Shown here: one piece after another, positions 47,386-57,266 of the stretch
How positions within the stretch are numbered: position 1 is the stretch's first letter
Layout of the letters: each line of letters starts with the position of its first letter
NCBI GenBank assembly: GCA_022842845.1
Contig: JALHOT010000002.1
Coordinates: forward strand, 62,001-126,000
Direction of reading: 5' to 3'
DNA from: Cyclobacteriaceae bacterium
GTDB taxonomy: Bacteria; Bacteroidota; Bacteroidia; Cytophagales; Cyclobacteriaceae
DNA length: 64,000 bases
Program-made: the position numbers and the translations under genes
Notes under the pieces: model-generated
Database searches by the model: none
What the model was told of the DNA's origin: nothing
The model's input: only the letters and a program-made list of their open reading frames with translations

Positions 47386-47886
47386 ATGTCAAAAATTACT
47401 TTGGGCGGAAAGCCCACCAATACCAACGGAGAGTTACCAAAAGTAGCCAGTGCTGCTCCTGATTTTATTCTTACCAATGCAGCCGACATGGGTGAGGTTT
47501 CATTAAAAAATTATGCTGGCAAGAACGTAGTCATGAACATCTTTCCAAGTGTTGATACAGGCGTATGTGCTGCTTCTGTGCGTAAGTTTAATGCCGAGGC
47601 AAGCAAGTTGAACAACACGGTTGTGCTCTGCATTTCAAAAGACCTGCCATTTGCCATGAAGCGATTCTGCGGAGCCGAAGGATTGAACAATGTGATAACC
47701 TTGAGCGACTATCGCAATAAAGGTTTTTCTAAAAGCTATGGAGTAGAAATTACCGATGGTGCCTTTGAAGCATTGGCTGCACGTGCTGTAGTTATTGTTG
47801 GTGCCGATGGAAAAGTGAAACACACTGAATTGGTGCCTGAGATCGGACAAGAACCAAATTACGAAGCCGCCATCAAGGCACTTTAA
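47386..47886 (+). CDS. tpx: thiol peroxidase
   Basis: NIFPSVDTGVCAASVRKFN; SKDLPFAMKRFCGAEGL. Confidence 0.95.
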   Translation: MSKITLGGKPTNTNGELPKVASAAPDFILTNAADMGEVSLKNYAGKNVVMNIFPSVDTGVCAASVRKFNAEASKLNNTVVLCISKDLPFAMKRFCGAEGLNNVITLSDYRNKGFSKSYGVEITDGAFEALAARAVVIVGADGKVKHTELVPEIGQEPNYEAAIKAL

Positions 47887-47907
47887 CATAACAGTACCAT
47901 AAGAAAG

Positions 47908-47936
47908 AGCTCTGAAGAAAATTCAGAGCTTTTTTA
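47908..47936 (+). terminator. Rho-independent terminator of tpx
   Basis: AGCTCTGAA-GAAAA-TTCAGAGCT then TTTTTT. Confidence 0.88.
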
Positions 47937-48002
47937 TTGGCACCCTTTTGATGACACTTGTTTCATAATTCCTGAGAAGTACTTTCTTTGCAAAAAAAAA
48001 TC

Positions 48003-48887
48003 ATGCGAAAGCGCGCCCTTATTTATTCAACCCTTTTGTTGTTCGCATTCAACGCATGTAAACAATCAGAAAAAACCTATACGGCTACCGTTTTTGAAAG
48101 CGGAGTAAGCTTGGGTGCACTCTCTAATCCTGCTATTGATGAGGCATCTGGCATGGATGCCAGCATCGTAAATCAGGGTAAATATTGGACGCATAACGAT
48201 AGCGCAGGTGAACCAAGGATTTTTCTTATTGAAGAAAATGGTCAGTACCTGGGCAGTGCCTTGCTGGAAGGAATAGTCAACAGAGATTGGGAAGAGATTA
48301 GTACTGGCCCTGGACCAGAGGAGAATAAAAACTATGTATACATTGGTGAAATTGGTGATAACGAAGCCAGATATCAGTATAAATTGATTTATCGAATTGA
48401 AGAACCGCTTATCAATAAAGGCGATGAGGTGCACGTAACAGTTGTTGACTCCATTAAATTTCAGTTCTCTGATGGGCAGCGAGATGCTGAGGCATTCTTT
48501 ATAGATCAGAAGAGCAAAGATCTTTATCTCTTCAGCAAACGCGAAAAGCAAATCAGCGTTTATACCTTGCCCTATCCACAAAGAACCGACACCATTTCTA
48601 TAGCAAAAAAGTTATTAACCCTGCCTGTAACACAAATAACTGCTACCGACTATGATGCCAATACCGGAGAGCTGTTGATGAAGAACTATGATTCTGTTTA
48701 CTATTGGAAGCGACAAGATCAGGAAACACTACTAGCCATGATGAAAAGAAAGGCTATTGTACTGCCTTATGAAGCAGAGCCTCAAGGCGAATCGATCTGC
48801 TTTACTTCCAATGGAAATGGCTACCTGACTGTTAGTGAAAAAAAGAAGGGCATCGAACCAGTCGTATTGTTTTATAAAAGAAAGTAG
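48003..48887 (+). CDS. secreted/lipoprotein conserved hypothetical, likely propeller
   Basis: MRKRALIYSTLLLFAFNACK lipobox; start refined from 47988. Confidence 0.7.
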   Translation: MRKRALIYSTLLLFAFNACKQSEKTYTATVFESGVSLGALSNPAIDEASGMDASIVNQGKYWTHNDSAGEPRIFLIEENGQYLGSALLEGIVNRDWEEISTGPGPEENKNYVYIGEIGDNEARYQYKLIYRIEEPLINKGDEVHVTVVDSIKFQFSDGQRDAEAFFIDQKSKDLYLFSKREKQISVYTLPYPQRTDTISIAKKLLTLPVTQITATDYDANTGELLMKNYDSVYYWKRQDQETLLAMMKRKAIVLPYEAEPQGESICFTSNGNGYLTVSEKKKGIEPVVLFYKRK

Positions 48888-49031
48888 TTAAATCGTTTTT
48901 TTCTGGCTACGGCAACGATCGCTACAATACTTTACCTCCTCCCAATTTTTCTCCCATTTTTTCCTCCAGGTAAAGGGCCTGCCGCAAGTAGCGCAAGTTT
49001 TTTCTGGCAGGTAAGCCTTGTTTCCTTTCAT
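48888..49031 (-). CDS. DUF2256 family small Cys-rich protein (47 aa), missing from the ORF track
   Basis: Reverse-strand translation [47 protein letters not shown]; CxxC...CxxxC. Confidence 0.88.
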   Translation of the reverse strand: MKGNKAYLPEKTCATCGRPFTWRKKWEKNWEEVKYCSDRCRSQKKTI

Positions 49032-49102
49032 ACATTCAAAAACAGGTGCTACGGCAATTCGTTTGGCTCCAGTGAAAAATAAATTTACTGTATCTTCGTT
49101 CC

Positions 49103-49927
49103 ATGCTTATGCGACTCTCTTTTTTAATTGCTTTGAGTATTCTATCCTTTGGCGTACTGGCCCAGGAAGAAACAGAAGAGCCGGAAGATCGCCCCTTTAC
49201 CATTGATGGTGCCTTTACTTTAGATTTGGAACAAGAAGAAGAGCCTGTTGCCAATCCTAAAAAAAAGAAAGTTAAAAAGAGAGTTTACTACGGCATTAAA
49301 ACCAAAAAAGCCTTTACCAGAAAAGGAACAGGAGAACGCATCACCTTCGAAAGCTTTTTCATTTTAAAAAAACCAGAGCTGCCGCAAACCTTTGTGCGTG
49401 ATGTCTATTGGTACGACTACAAACGAAGAGAAGTTCGTAAAACTGCTCCCGCGAAATTCGATCCCAAGAGCGGCATACTCTTACATGGCCCCTACAAAAG
49501 ATTTTTGCTAGGTGGTATAGTGCTCGAACAAGGCATTTACTACAAAGGCACGAAGCATGGACGCTGGATGAAATACAACCGCGACAGTGTTTTATTGGAC
49601 AAGGAGAAGTATTTCAAAGGATGGCCCAAAGAATCGCAGCTGACCTATTATGACCCTTTTGAAAGAAAAAAACTAAAGGAAATCATCCCTATTGAATACG
49701 GAGAAAGGGAGGGTTACTATTATTTATTCCACGAAAATGGGAAGCCTGCTGTAGTAGGTGAATATAAGTTTGGACAGAGGGTAAACGATTGGATTGAATA
49801 CTATTCTGATGGCAGAAGGAAGAAAATCATTTCATTTCCTAAAGAGCCCTTTGATAATATCAGCAGAGCCTTTGTGCGAGTTGAGTGGAATGAAAAGGGT
49901 AAGGAAATTTACCGCAAAGCACGTTAA
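49103..49927 (+). CDS. secreted MORN/YwqK-like repeat protein
   Basis: Signal peptide; [68 protein letters not shown]. Confidence 0.75.
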   Translation: MLMRLSFLIALSILSFGVLAQEETEEPEDRPFTIDGAFTLDLEQEEEPVANPKKKKVKKRVYYGIKTKKAFTRKGTGERITFESFFILKKPELPQTFVRDVYWYDYKRREVRKTAPAKFDPKSGILLHGPYKRFLLGGIVLEQGIYYKGTKHGRWMKYNRDSVLLDKEKYFKGWPKESQLTYYDPFERKKLKEIIPIEYGEREGYYYLFHENGKPAVVGEYKFGQRVNDWIEYYSDGRRKKIISFPKEPFDNISRAFVRVEWNEKGKEIYRKAR

Positions 49928-49954
49928 TCGACTTTAAAAAACGACAATTGAATT

Positions 49955-52828
49955 TTAAGCTTTGATTTTACCTCTTAAAAATTCTGCTGTATAACCCTTG
50001 CCTTTTTTTACCATTTCTTCGGGCGTTCCCTCAAATACCAATTGCCCTCCTCTTTTTTCGCCACCTTCAGGCCCTAGGTCGATAATCCAATCTGCGCATT
50101 TAATCACTTCCAGATTGTGCTCAATAACAATTACACTATGGCCCTCATCCACTAAAGCATTCATCGCCTTGAGTAATTTACTGATGTCGTGAAAATGCAA
50201 GCCCGTGGTGGGCTCATCAAAAATAAAGAGCATGTTGCCATCTGGTGCGTTTTTGCCAAGGAAAGATGCCAGCTTTACGCGTTGCGCTTCCCCTCCACTT
50301 AAAGAGTTGGATGACTGACCTAGTTTCACATACCCCAATCCAACATCATTTAATGGTAAGAGTCTGTCATAGATAGCCTTTTTATCTTTAAAAAAGTCAA
50401 GCGATGCTTCTACCGTCATGTCGAGCACATCAGCTATATTCTTTCCATTTACTTCTATTTCCAACACTTCTTGCTTAAAGCGTTTCCCATGGCAACTTTC
50501 ACACTTCAAAAAGATATCGGCCATAAATTGCATTTCAACCTTAATTTCGCCTTCACCCTGACAGGTTTCGCAACGCCCTCCCTCTACGTTAAAGGAGAAG
50601 TGAGATGGTTTGTAGCCTCGCTGTTGGGCTAAAGGTTGATCAGCGTATAAATTTCGTACGGCATCGTAAGCCTTTACATAGCTCACCGGATTGGAGCGGG
50701 ATGATTTTCCTATAGGATTTTGATCTACAAACTCTACTTGTGTTATACGACTAAAGTCACCTTCTAACTTGTCGTACTTACCGGGTGTTTCTGCTACAGA
50801 ACCAGTAAGCCTGCCCACTACAGGGTACAGTATTTTTGTGACAAGCGTAGATTTGCCTGACCCACTAACGCCTGTGACCACGGTTAAGGTATTCATTGGA
50901 AATTTTACCTTCAGGTTTTTCAGGTTATTCTCTCTGGCGCCAACAACCGTAATGGAATCCTTCCACTTTCTTCTGATTTTCGGCACCTCAATCTTGTCTT
51001 CTCCGATTAGAAAATTAATGGTATGCGAAGCAATGCGTTTATTAACATCCGTTATTGAGCCTTGAAATACCAGCTCGCCACCATGTGATCCCGCATCTGG
51101 CCCGATATCGATTATCTGGTCGGCCGCCCGCATGATCTCCTCCTCGTGTTCTACAATAATTACAGTATTACCAAGATCACGCAGTGATTGTAAAACCTCT
51201 ACCATACGCGCAGTGTCTTTAGGGTGAAGCCCTATACTGGGTTCATCGAGTACATACATGGATCCGACCAATGCGCTTCCTAAGGATGTTGCCAGTTTGA
51301 TGCGCTGATATTCTCCACCAGATAAAGTAGAGGTAACACGGTTTAAGGTTAAGTAACCAAGCCCCACCTTTTCCATGTAGGCCAGTCTTGATCTTATTTC
51401 AGTTATAATTCTGTCAGAAATTTTTTGTTCGTAAGCGGGCAACTTCAAATTCTCAAACCACAGGAGTGCCTCCTCAATGGGCATCAATACAATATCTGTA
51501 ATGGAGGTATCGGCTATCTTTACATATTGAGCATCTTTGCGCAAGCGAGTGCCTCTGCAATCGGGGCAAGTGGTGCGCCCTCTGTAGCGCGATAGCATTA
51601 CACGGTATTGAATCTTGTGTGTCTTCGATTCTAAATACTTAAAAAAGGCATTGATACCATCAAAATACTCATTGCCGTTCCATAGTAAATCGCGTTGCTT
51701 TTGGCTGAGCTCATTGTAAGGTCTATGGATGGGGAAATCGAACTTAATTCCATTCTTCAACAATGGCTTTTGCCACTCACCCATGGTCTCACTTCTCCAC
51801 GGTGCAATGGCGCCTTCATATACCGACATGGATTTATCGGGTATCACCAGGTCTTCATCAATACCCAACACTTTGCCAAAACCTTCGCAGGTTTGGCAAG
51901 CTCCGTAGGGATTATTAAAACTGAAAAAGTTTACTGAAGGCTCTGTAAAAGTCATGCCATCCAGTTCGAAGCGATCACTGAACTTCATGGTCTCTTTGCC
52001 TTCCACATAGACATGGCAATCTCCTTCTCCTTCAAAAAAAGCTGTTTGGATGGAGTCTGATAATCGAAACACGGTATCCTCATCGGCCGCATTCACCGCT
52101 GCACGATCTATGAGAATCTCAAAATTTCCATTGAGGGCGACCGCTTTCTTTATGCCTGGCTTCTTTTTACTTTTTTCTTTATTGACCTCAGCCGGTACTA
52201 ACGATGGATTAAGAAGTTCTTCAATAAACTTAACCTCACCATCTACTAACACCCTGGCAAAACCTTTACTCAAAAGCAGGTTTAATTCTTCTTGTAACTT
52301 CCTGCCCTTTTTTATGTGCAGGGGACAAGCTACCATGACACGCGTTCCTGCTGACAGTGCATTTATTTTGTTGACAACGTCTGTTACCGTGTCACGCTTT
52401 ACTTCTTGTCCGCTAACAGGTGAGTAAGTAGTGCCTACGCGTGCAAATAGCAATTTTAGGTAATCATAAATTTCGGTGGTAGTACCTACTGTGGAGCGGG
52501 GGTTTCGTGTATTTACTTTTTGCTCAATGGCAATGGCCGGAGAAACACCCTTGATGTAATCTACATCGGGCTTCTCCATACGGCCCAAAAACTGACGGGC
52601 ATAAGAACTTAGGCTTTCGACATACATGCGTTGCCCCTCAGCAAAGAGGGTATCAAAGGCTAACGATGACTTGCCGGAGCCAGAAAGCCCTGTAATTACC
52701 ACCATTTTATTACGCGGGATGGCAACACTTAGGTTTTTCAGGTTATTGACCCTGGCCCTTTTAATGATGATAAACTCCTTAGGGTCAAGTTGATCTATAT
52801 CCTGTACTGGCTTTAGTTCTTTCTTCAT
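49955..52828 (-). CDS. uvrA: excinuclease ABC subunit A
   Basis: [40 protein letters not shown]; two ABC modules; Cys-rich zinc motifs. Confidence 0.97.
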   Translation of the reverse strand: MKKELKPVQDIDQLDPKEFIIIKRARVNNLKNLSVAIPRNKMVVITGLSGSGKSSLAFDTLFAEGQRMYVESLSSYARQFLGRMEKPDVDYIKGVSPAIAIEQKVNTRNPRSTVGTTTEIYDYLKLLFARVGTTYSPVSGQEVKRDTVTDVVNKINALSAGTRVMVACPLHIKKGRKLQEELNLLLSKGFARVLVDGEVKFIEELLNPSLVPAEVNKEKSKKKPGIKKAVALNGNFEILIDRAAVNAADEDTVFRLSDSIQTAFFEGEGDCHVYVEGKETMKFSDRFELDGMTFTEPSVNFFSFNNPYGACQTCEGFGKVLGIDEDLVIPDKSMSVYEGAIAPWRSETMGEWQKPLLKNGIKFDFPIHRPYNELSQKQRDLLWNGNEYFDGINAFFKYLESKTHKIQYRVMLSRYRGRTTCPDCRGTRLRKDAQYVKIADTSITDIVLMPIEEALLWFENLKLPAYEQKISDRIITEIRSRLAYMEKVGLGYLTLNRVTSTLSGGEYQRIKLATSLGSALVGSMYVLDEPSIGLHPKDTARMVEVLQSLRDLGNTVIIVEHEEEIMRAADQIIDIGPDAGSHGGELVFQGSITDVNKRIASHTINFLIGEDKIEVPKIRRKWKDSITVVGARENNLKNLKVKFPMNTLTVVTGVSGSGKSTLVTKILYPVVGRLTGSVAETPGKYDKLEGDFSRITQVEFVDQNPIGKSSRSNPVSYVKAYDAVRNLYADQPLAQQRGYKPSHFSFNVEGGRCETCQGEGEIKVEMQFMADIFLKCESCHGKRFKQEVLEIEVNGKNIADVLDMTVEASLDFFKDKKAIYDRLLPLNDVGLGYVKLGQSSNSLSGGEAQRVKLASFLGKNAPDGNMLFIFDEPTTGLHFHDISKLLKAMNALVDEGHSVIVIEHNLEVIKCADWIIDLGPEGGEKRGGQLVFEGTPEEMVKKGKGYTAEFLRGKIKA

Positions 52829-52892
52829 GCGATACCTTGCTGTGCTTTAGCCTTGACATAGTTGACAAAGGCTTTGCTATAGTACAAACACA

Positions 52893-52916
52893 AACACCAC
52901 CCTTTCGGATGGTGTT
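52893..52916 (-). terminator. terminator-like hairpin downstream of 52958-53353
   Basis: Minus strand AACACCATCC-GAAA-GGGTGGTGTT (one U.G), then a T-rich but interrupted tail. Confidence 0.5.
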
Positions 52917-52957
52917 CAAATATTTACAAAAATATAAAAGCCAGGGAATGTACTTGC

Positions 52958-53353
52958 TTAGTCAAAATCAGGATCATAGCTAGCTTCTTTGCCTCCACGC
53001 TTTCCGCCACCTTCATAATCGTCATCATCGCTGCCTCCGCTGCTGTAGCTATCGTCTGTGTCGTTTCCGTAATCATCATCACTGTCGCTACCTCCGGTGC
53101 TATCGCCAAACTCCTCGTCCTCCTTCTTTTCGACATCGTATTCCCCATCGCTGTTTTTAACAGCCGGAACCTTTATCAGATAGGTTGCATCCTCTGTTTC
53201 TAAGGGGAAAACAAAAATAGGTTCCTTCTTAGCATTGGTAATACGGGTAATGCTTCCCTCGTATCCTGTCGGATACTGATCATTCAATAATTCCTTTAAA
53301 TCGTCTGTTAGGTTCTCCAGACTTTTAATAACGCGCTTCTTACTCGTGGCCAT
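52958..53353 (-). CDS. conserved hypothetical protein with acidic Asp/Ser/Gly low-complexity tail
   Basis: KRVIKSLENLTDDLKELLNDQYPTGYE...FPLETEDATYLIKVP; acidic C-terminus. Confidence 0.75.
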   Translation of the reverse strand: MATSKKRVIKSLENLTDDLKELLNDQYPTGYEGSITRITNAKKEPIFVFPLETEDATYLIKVPAVKNSDGEYDVEKKEDEEFGDSTGGSDSDDDYGNDTDDSYSSGGSDDDDYEGGGKRGGKEASYDPDFD

Positions 53354-53526
53354 AATTGGTTAAACTGCAAATCGGGCTCAAATAGGGCGATAAAATTGTT
53401 TGTAGGCAAGATTTTTTAAAAAATTTTTTGCACGATTTCAGAAAGTTTCTACCTTTTCATCCTGATCAATCATTTAACCCCCATACTATCGAGCTACATT
53501 TCTACGTTACCTAAAAAGCAAGACAG

Positions 53527-54177
53527 ATGATTAACAGAGGATGCAGTGACAGCGAATTGGTGTCACGCTATCAAAACGGTAACGATGGGGCTTTTGAAAT
53601 TCTCCTACACCGACACAAGTCGCGCCTATATACGGCCATTTATTTAATTGTAAAGGACCGCTACAGGGCTGAAGATCTTTTGCAGGAAACCTTCATAAAA
53701 GCGGTAAACACCATAAAAGGTGGACGCTATAATGATGAGGGTAAATTTTCTGCCTGGATTGGCCGGATTGCTCACAACCTGGCGATCGATAGTTTCCGAA
53801 AGCAAAAGCGCTACCCGGAAATTGTGTTGGAAGATGGCAGCCATGTATTTAACTCTATGGATTTTGCCGAGGCATCGATGGAGGATAAGCAAGTACTGCA
53901 GGAATCTAAGGCCAAGTTGAGAATGTTAATAAAAGAACTGCCTGCAGAACAAAAGCAAGTGCTGATTATGCGCCATTACCTGCACATGAGCTTTCAAGAA
54001 ATTGCCGACCGCACCGGAGTGAGCATTAATACTGCTTTAGGCCGAATGCGCTATGCACTGATCAACCTGCGCAAAAAGATGACTAATAACAGAGCCTATG
54101 ATAAAAACTTTTACCCAGAACGACCTGATCCGGTATTTGTACCACGAGACTACGGAGAAGGAGACCGAGGAGATTAG
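53527..54177 (+). CDS. ECF-type RNA polymerase sigma factor
   Basis: YRAEDLLQETFIKAV; MSFQEIADRTGVSINTALGRMRYALINLRK. Confidence 0.93.
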   Translation: MINRGCSDSELVSRYQNGNDGAFEILLHRHKSRLYTAIYLIVKDRYRAEDLLQETFIKAVNTIKGGRYNDEGKFSAWIGRIAHNLAIDSFRKQKRYPEIVLEDGSHVFNSMDFAEASMEDKQVLQESKAKLRMLIKELPAEQKQVLIMRHYLHMSFQEIADRTGVSINTALGRMRYALINLRKKMTNNRAYDKNFYPERPDPVFVPRDYGEGDRGD

Positions 54178-54331
54178 CCAGGCGCTGATCGCTGATCCGG
54201 AATTGCATACGCAGTTTGAAGAACTGTGCTTAGTAACTAAAGACTTGGAGAAGGTACAAATGCAGCCCTCTTCTTCTGTTGTACTGAATATACTGAGCCA
54301 CGTTCGAAACCTTTCTCAGCCAAATCAATAA
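54098..54331 (+). CDS. small protein overlapping the sigma gene, candidate anti-sigma/regulator
   Basis: 77 aa MIKTFTQNDLIRYLYHETTEKETEEISQALIADPELHTQFEEL; overlaps the sigma factor by 80 bp in another frame. Confidence 0.65.
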   Translation: MIKTFTQNDLIRYLYHETTEKETEEISQALIADPELHTQFEELCLVTKDLEKVQMQPSSSVVLNILSHVRNLSQPNQ

Positions 54332-54386
54332 ATAAAGCCACGGCTTTATAAACCTATTCAGGTGATAAAAACATAGCAGGCAAAGT

Positions 54387-54401
54387 CTATGTAAAACATA
54401 G
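54387..54401 (+). promoter_or_regulatory. operator-like inverted repeat CTATGT-AAA-ACATAG upstream of the glycosyltransferase
   Basis: Perfect 6-bp inverted repeat; a further ACATAG half-site at 54371-54376. Confidence 0.35.
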
Positions 54402-54419
54402 TATTGCTTTCTTTGCACC

Positions 54420-55571
54420 GTGAAAATTCTCATTGTCCATCAACATTTCAATACGCCAGAAAAAGGAGGTGCCTTGCGCTCTTACTTCTTAGCCAAGGCT
54501 TTAATAGAATATGGACACCAGGTGGTCGTTATCAGCGGTCACAATTCCAATGAATATAAAACCGAAAGTTATGAGGGTATTGAGGTTCACTATTTACCCG
54601 TACCCTACGAAAATGCTTTTGGCTTTTACAAAAGAATTAATTCCTTCATTTCCTTTCTTCGTTTAGCATCAAAATTTGCCCTTGCGCAACAAGGCATTGA
54701 TCGCTGCTATACCATGTCAACGCCCCTGACAGTGGGCTTAGTAGGTGTGTGGCTAAAATGGAGAAGAGGCATACCTTTTGTTTTCGAGGTGGGTGATTTA
54801 TGGCCAGAGGCCCCCATACAATTAGGTTTTATCAACAACCCTCTATTAAAATATTTACTGTTTCGGCTCGAAAAATTAATATACCGGCAAAGTCATGCGA
54901 TCGTAGCTTTATCTGTTCCGATGAAGAAGATTATTGAACAGAAAGTGCCTCAAAAGATTGTTTATCTGCTGCCAAATATGGCAGACTTGGATTTTTTTGT
55001 GCCCGAAACTAAAAGTCCGGAACTTGAAAAAAAGTACTCGGTAGAAAACCGATTTGTTGTTTCCTACATAGGCTCTATAGGTTATGCCAACGGGCTGGAA
55101 TTTCTATTGGATTGTGCTCGCATATTGGAGAGCCATGCCCTGCCAGTAACATTATTAATTTGCGGAGAGGGTGCCGTTTTGCCGGCCTTAAAGTCAACTA
55201 CTCAAAAGCTGGGCATTAAGAATGTAATCTTTGTTCCTTTTACAAACCGCGATGGTGTAAAGGAGGTAATGAATATAACTGATGCAGCCTTCATCTCTTA
55301 CAGGCCAAAAGCCGTGCTTGAAACAGGATCGCCCAATAAATATTTTGATGCCCTTGGAGCGGGGAAATTAATTATTACCAATTTCGATGGCTGGATCAGG
55401 AGTGAAATTGAACAAAATGCCTGTGGTTTTGCCATAGACTATACAAGACCGCAAGACCTTACAAGTAAGCTTCAACCTTTGTTGCAGAACAAGGCTCTCC
55501 TTCAAAAAATGCGCATGAATGCTCATGCACTTTCTCAACAATACAGTAGAAAAAAACTTGGTAAAATATAA
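54420..55571 (+). CDS. glycosyltransferase family 4 (WbuB-like)
   Basis: ILIVHQHFNTPEKGGALRSYFLAKALIEYGHQVVVISG; EVGDLWPEAPIQLG; SYRPKAVLETGSPNKYFDALGAGK. Confidence 0.9.
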   Translation: MKILIVHQHFNTPEKGGALRSYFLAKALIEYGHQVVVISGHNSNEYKTESYEGIEVHYLPVPYENAFGFYKRINSFISFLRLASKFALAQQGIDRCYTMSTPLTVGLVGVWLKWRRGIPFVFEVGDLWPEAPIQLGFINNPLLKYLLFRLEKLIYRQSHAIVALSVPMKKIIEQKVPQKIVYLLPNMADLDFFVPETKSPELEKKYSVENRFVVSYIGSIGYANGLEFLLDCARILESHALPVTLLICGEGAVLPALKSTTQKLGIKNVIFVPFTNRDGVKEVMNITDAAFISYRPKAVLETGSPNKYFDALGAGKLIITNFDGWIRSEIEQNACGFAIDYTRPQDLTSKLQPLLQNKALLQKMRMNAHALSQQYSRKKLGKI

Positions 55572-55832
55572 TGTGAGCTTATCGCTTCTTAATTTAGTCA
55601 GTAGCCAAATTCACGTCTTCAAATTTTTCTGCCTAATACAGACTTATCTGTTATCTTGAAGACAGAACTGCATAAGAAAGTCTGATCCTTTTTAGCCCAT
55701 GTATTGAGCTTGCAAGAATAAGTTTAAGATGGTGATGAAGGGCCGTTGTTTTCACCGATATCAACCGGAGAGAATTTCAACGCGCCTTTTGGCTCAATTC
55801 TTTTGGTGGAAAGTTTAGACTATAAAATCTTA

Positions 55833-56273
55833 TCAAGATAAGCTTCGTAAATGCTGCTTCATTTGTTCAGCATCTGAAAACTGAACGACTTCAAAGCCTT
55901 CCGCTACCTGGCTTGATCTTCCTTTAATATTACTGCCCGATACCTTAGAGAGAATTTCAGAAGGGTCAACCAATTGCGCATGAAAAAGCATTTTACCATT
56001 TAAATGTTTTACCATACCCGGCAAAAGGTTAGCGATTACCCAATTTTGAGACCCCACGCTAATGATGCCCATTTTGCGAATGTCTGCTACAAACTTGCGC
56101 GTGTTTAGCATTTTAAAAGCCGATAACACTGCAGTATTAATGGTGATAAATTCCTGATCGGACTTAACCTTTGCTATATAATCCAAAAACAATGTGTCTA
56201 ATTCAATATCGTAGTACACAATAGCAGTTTTGTCTCTGTAGAATTCTTTCATATTATTACACCTGGCGGTCAA
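55833..56273 (-). CDS. STAS/SpoIIAA-like hypothetical protein
   Basis: 146 aa; length and pattern similar to STAS-like proteins; 17-bp overlap with the polyprenyl synthetase ORF end. Confidence 0.55.
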   Translation of the reverse strand: MTARCNNMKEFYRDKTAIVYYDIELDTLFLDYIAKVKSDQEFITINTAVLSAFKMLNTRKFVADIRKMGIISVGSQNWVIANLLPGMVKHLNGKMLFHAQLVDPSEILSKVSGSNIKGRSSQVAEGFEVVQFSDAEQMKQHLRSLS

Positions 56274-57219
56274 TTAAATCCTCAGTAAAAGAACGAAGAA
56301 TGTTCTTAGCTTTTTTATCTCCCTTAACGGCATCCAGGCTTTTAAAACCCTTTGCAAAATAACTGTTAATCTTTTTGTTGGTGAGGCTTTGTATCTCTAA
56401 ACCATCGTACAGGCCACGAATAGCCTCCACTTTTTCTTGTTTGTTGAATTTGGTGAGCGATAGCCAATGATCTAAAACAATCCTTTGCTCTGCATTGGCT
56501 TTTTCTTTTGTTTTAATGAGCAGATAGGTTTTTTTGTTGGCAATAATATCACCCCCTACTTGTTTGCCGAATTTTTTGGGATCTGCGTAGGCATCTAACA
56601 AATCGTCTTTCAACTGAAAGCCTATGCCAATATTCACACCGAATTCGCGTAAGGCCTTTTGCTGCGCTTCATTTGCGTTGGCAAGGATGGCCCCTAACTC
56701 TAGTGCAAAACCTAATAATACAGCTGTTTTTAACTTGATCATGTTAATGTATTCGGCTTCGCTAACATCCGATCTTGTTTCGAAGTCCATATCGAGTTGT
56801 TGACCTTCGCAAACCTCTGCGGCCACTTTATTAAAAGCCCGCAAAACCTTCTTCAGCTTGGCATCTGGTAAATCCATGAACATATCATACACCTTTACCA
56901 GCATTACATCGCCTGATAAAATCGCTGTGTTAACATTCCACTTTTTATGCACGGTGGCCATGCCGCGCCTGAGTGGCGCCTGGTCCATAATATCATCATG
57001 CATCAGGGTAAAATTGTGAAAGGCTTCTACAGCAATGGCATAAGAAATAACAGATTTCACATCCTTCTTGTATAAAGAATAAGCCATTAAGGTAAGGAGA
57101 GGGCGCATGCGCTTACCGCCAATGTTCATTATGTAGCGAATGGGTTCGTAAAGAGAATCCGGTTGCTTGCCAAACTTATGTTTTGCTATGGCCTTTTCAA
57201 TCAGTTCAAGAGAATTCAC
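56257..57219 (-). CDS. polyprenyl synthetase family protein
   Basis: GGKRMRPLLTLMAYSL, LMHDDIMDQAPLRRGMATVH, FQLKDDLLDAYADPKKFGKQVGGDI. Confidence 0.95.
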   Translation of the reverse strand: MNSLELIEKAIAKHKFGKQPDSLYEPIRYIMNIGGKRMRPLLTLMAYSLYKKDVKSVISYAIAVEAFHNFTLMHDDIMDQAPLRRGMATVHKKWNVNTAILSGDVMLVKVYDMFMDLPDAKLKKVLRAFNKVAAEVCEGQQLDMDFETRSDVSEAEYINMIKLKTAVLLGFALELGAILANANEAQQKALREFGVNIGIGFQLKDDLLDAYADPKKFGKQVGGDIIANKKTYLLIKTKEKANAEQRIVLDHWLSLTKFNKQEKVEAIRGLYDGLEIQSLTNKKINSYFAKGFKSLDAVKGDKKAKNILRSFTEDLIDRQV

Positions 57220-57266
57220 AAAAGTTTTTTTAAGAATGATGATTAAACAATAGTATTATGAAGATG

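Noticed and set aside
49103-49927. Toxin-antitoxin system, since YwqK-like proteins are often labelled antitoxins
   Set aside because: The protein is secreted with MORN-like repeats and has no adjacent toxin-like ORF
54332-54349. ATAAAGCC-AC-GGCTTTAT palindrome as a terminator after the sigma operon
   Set aside because: Two-nt loop is too tight as drawn and no T-tract follows
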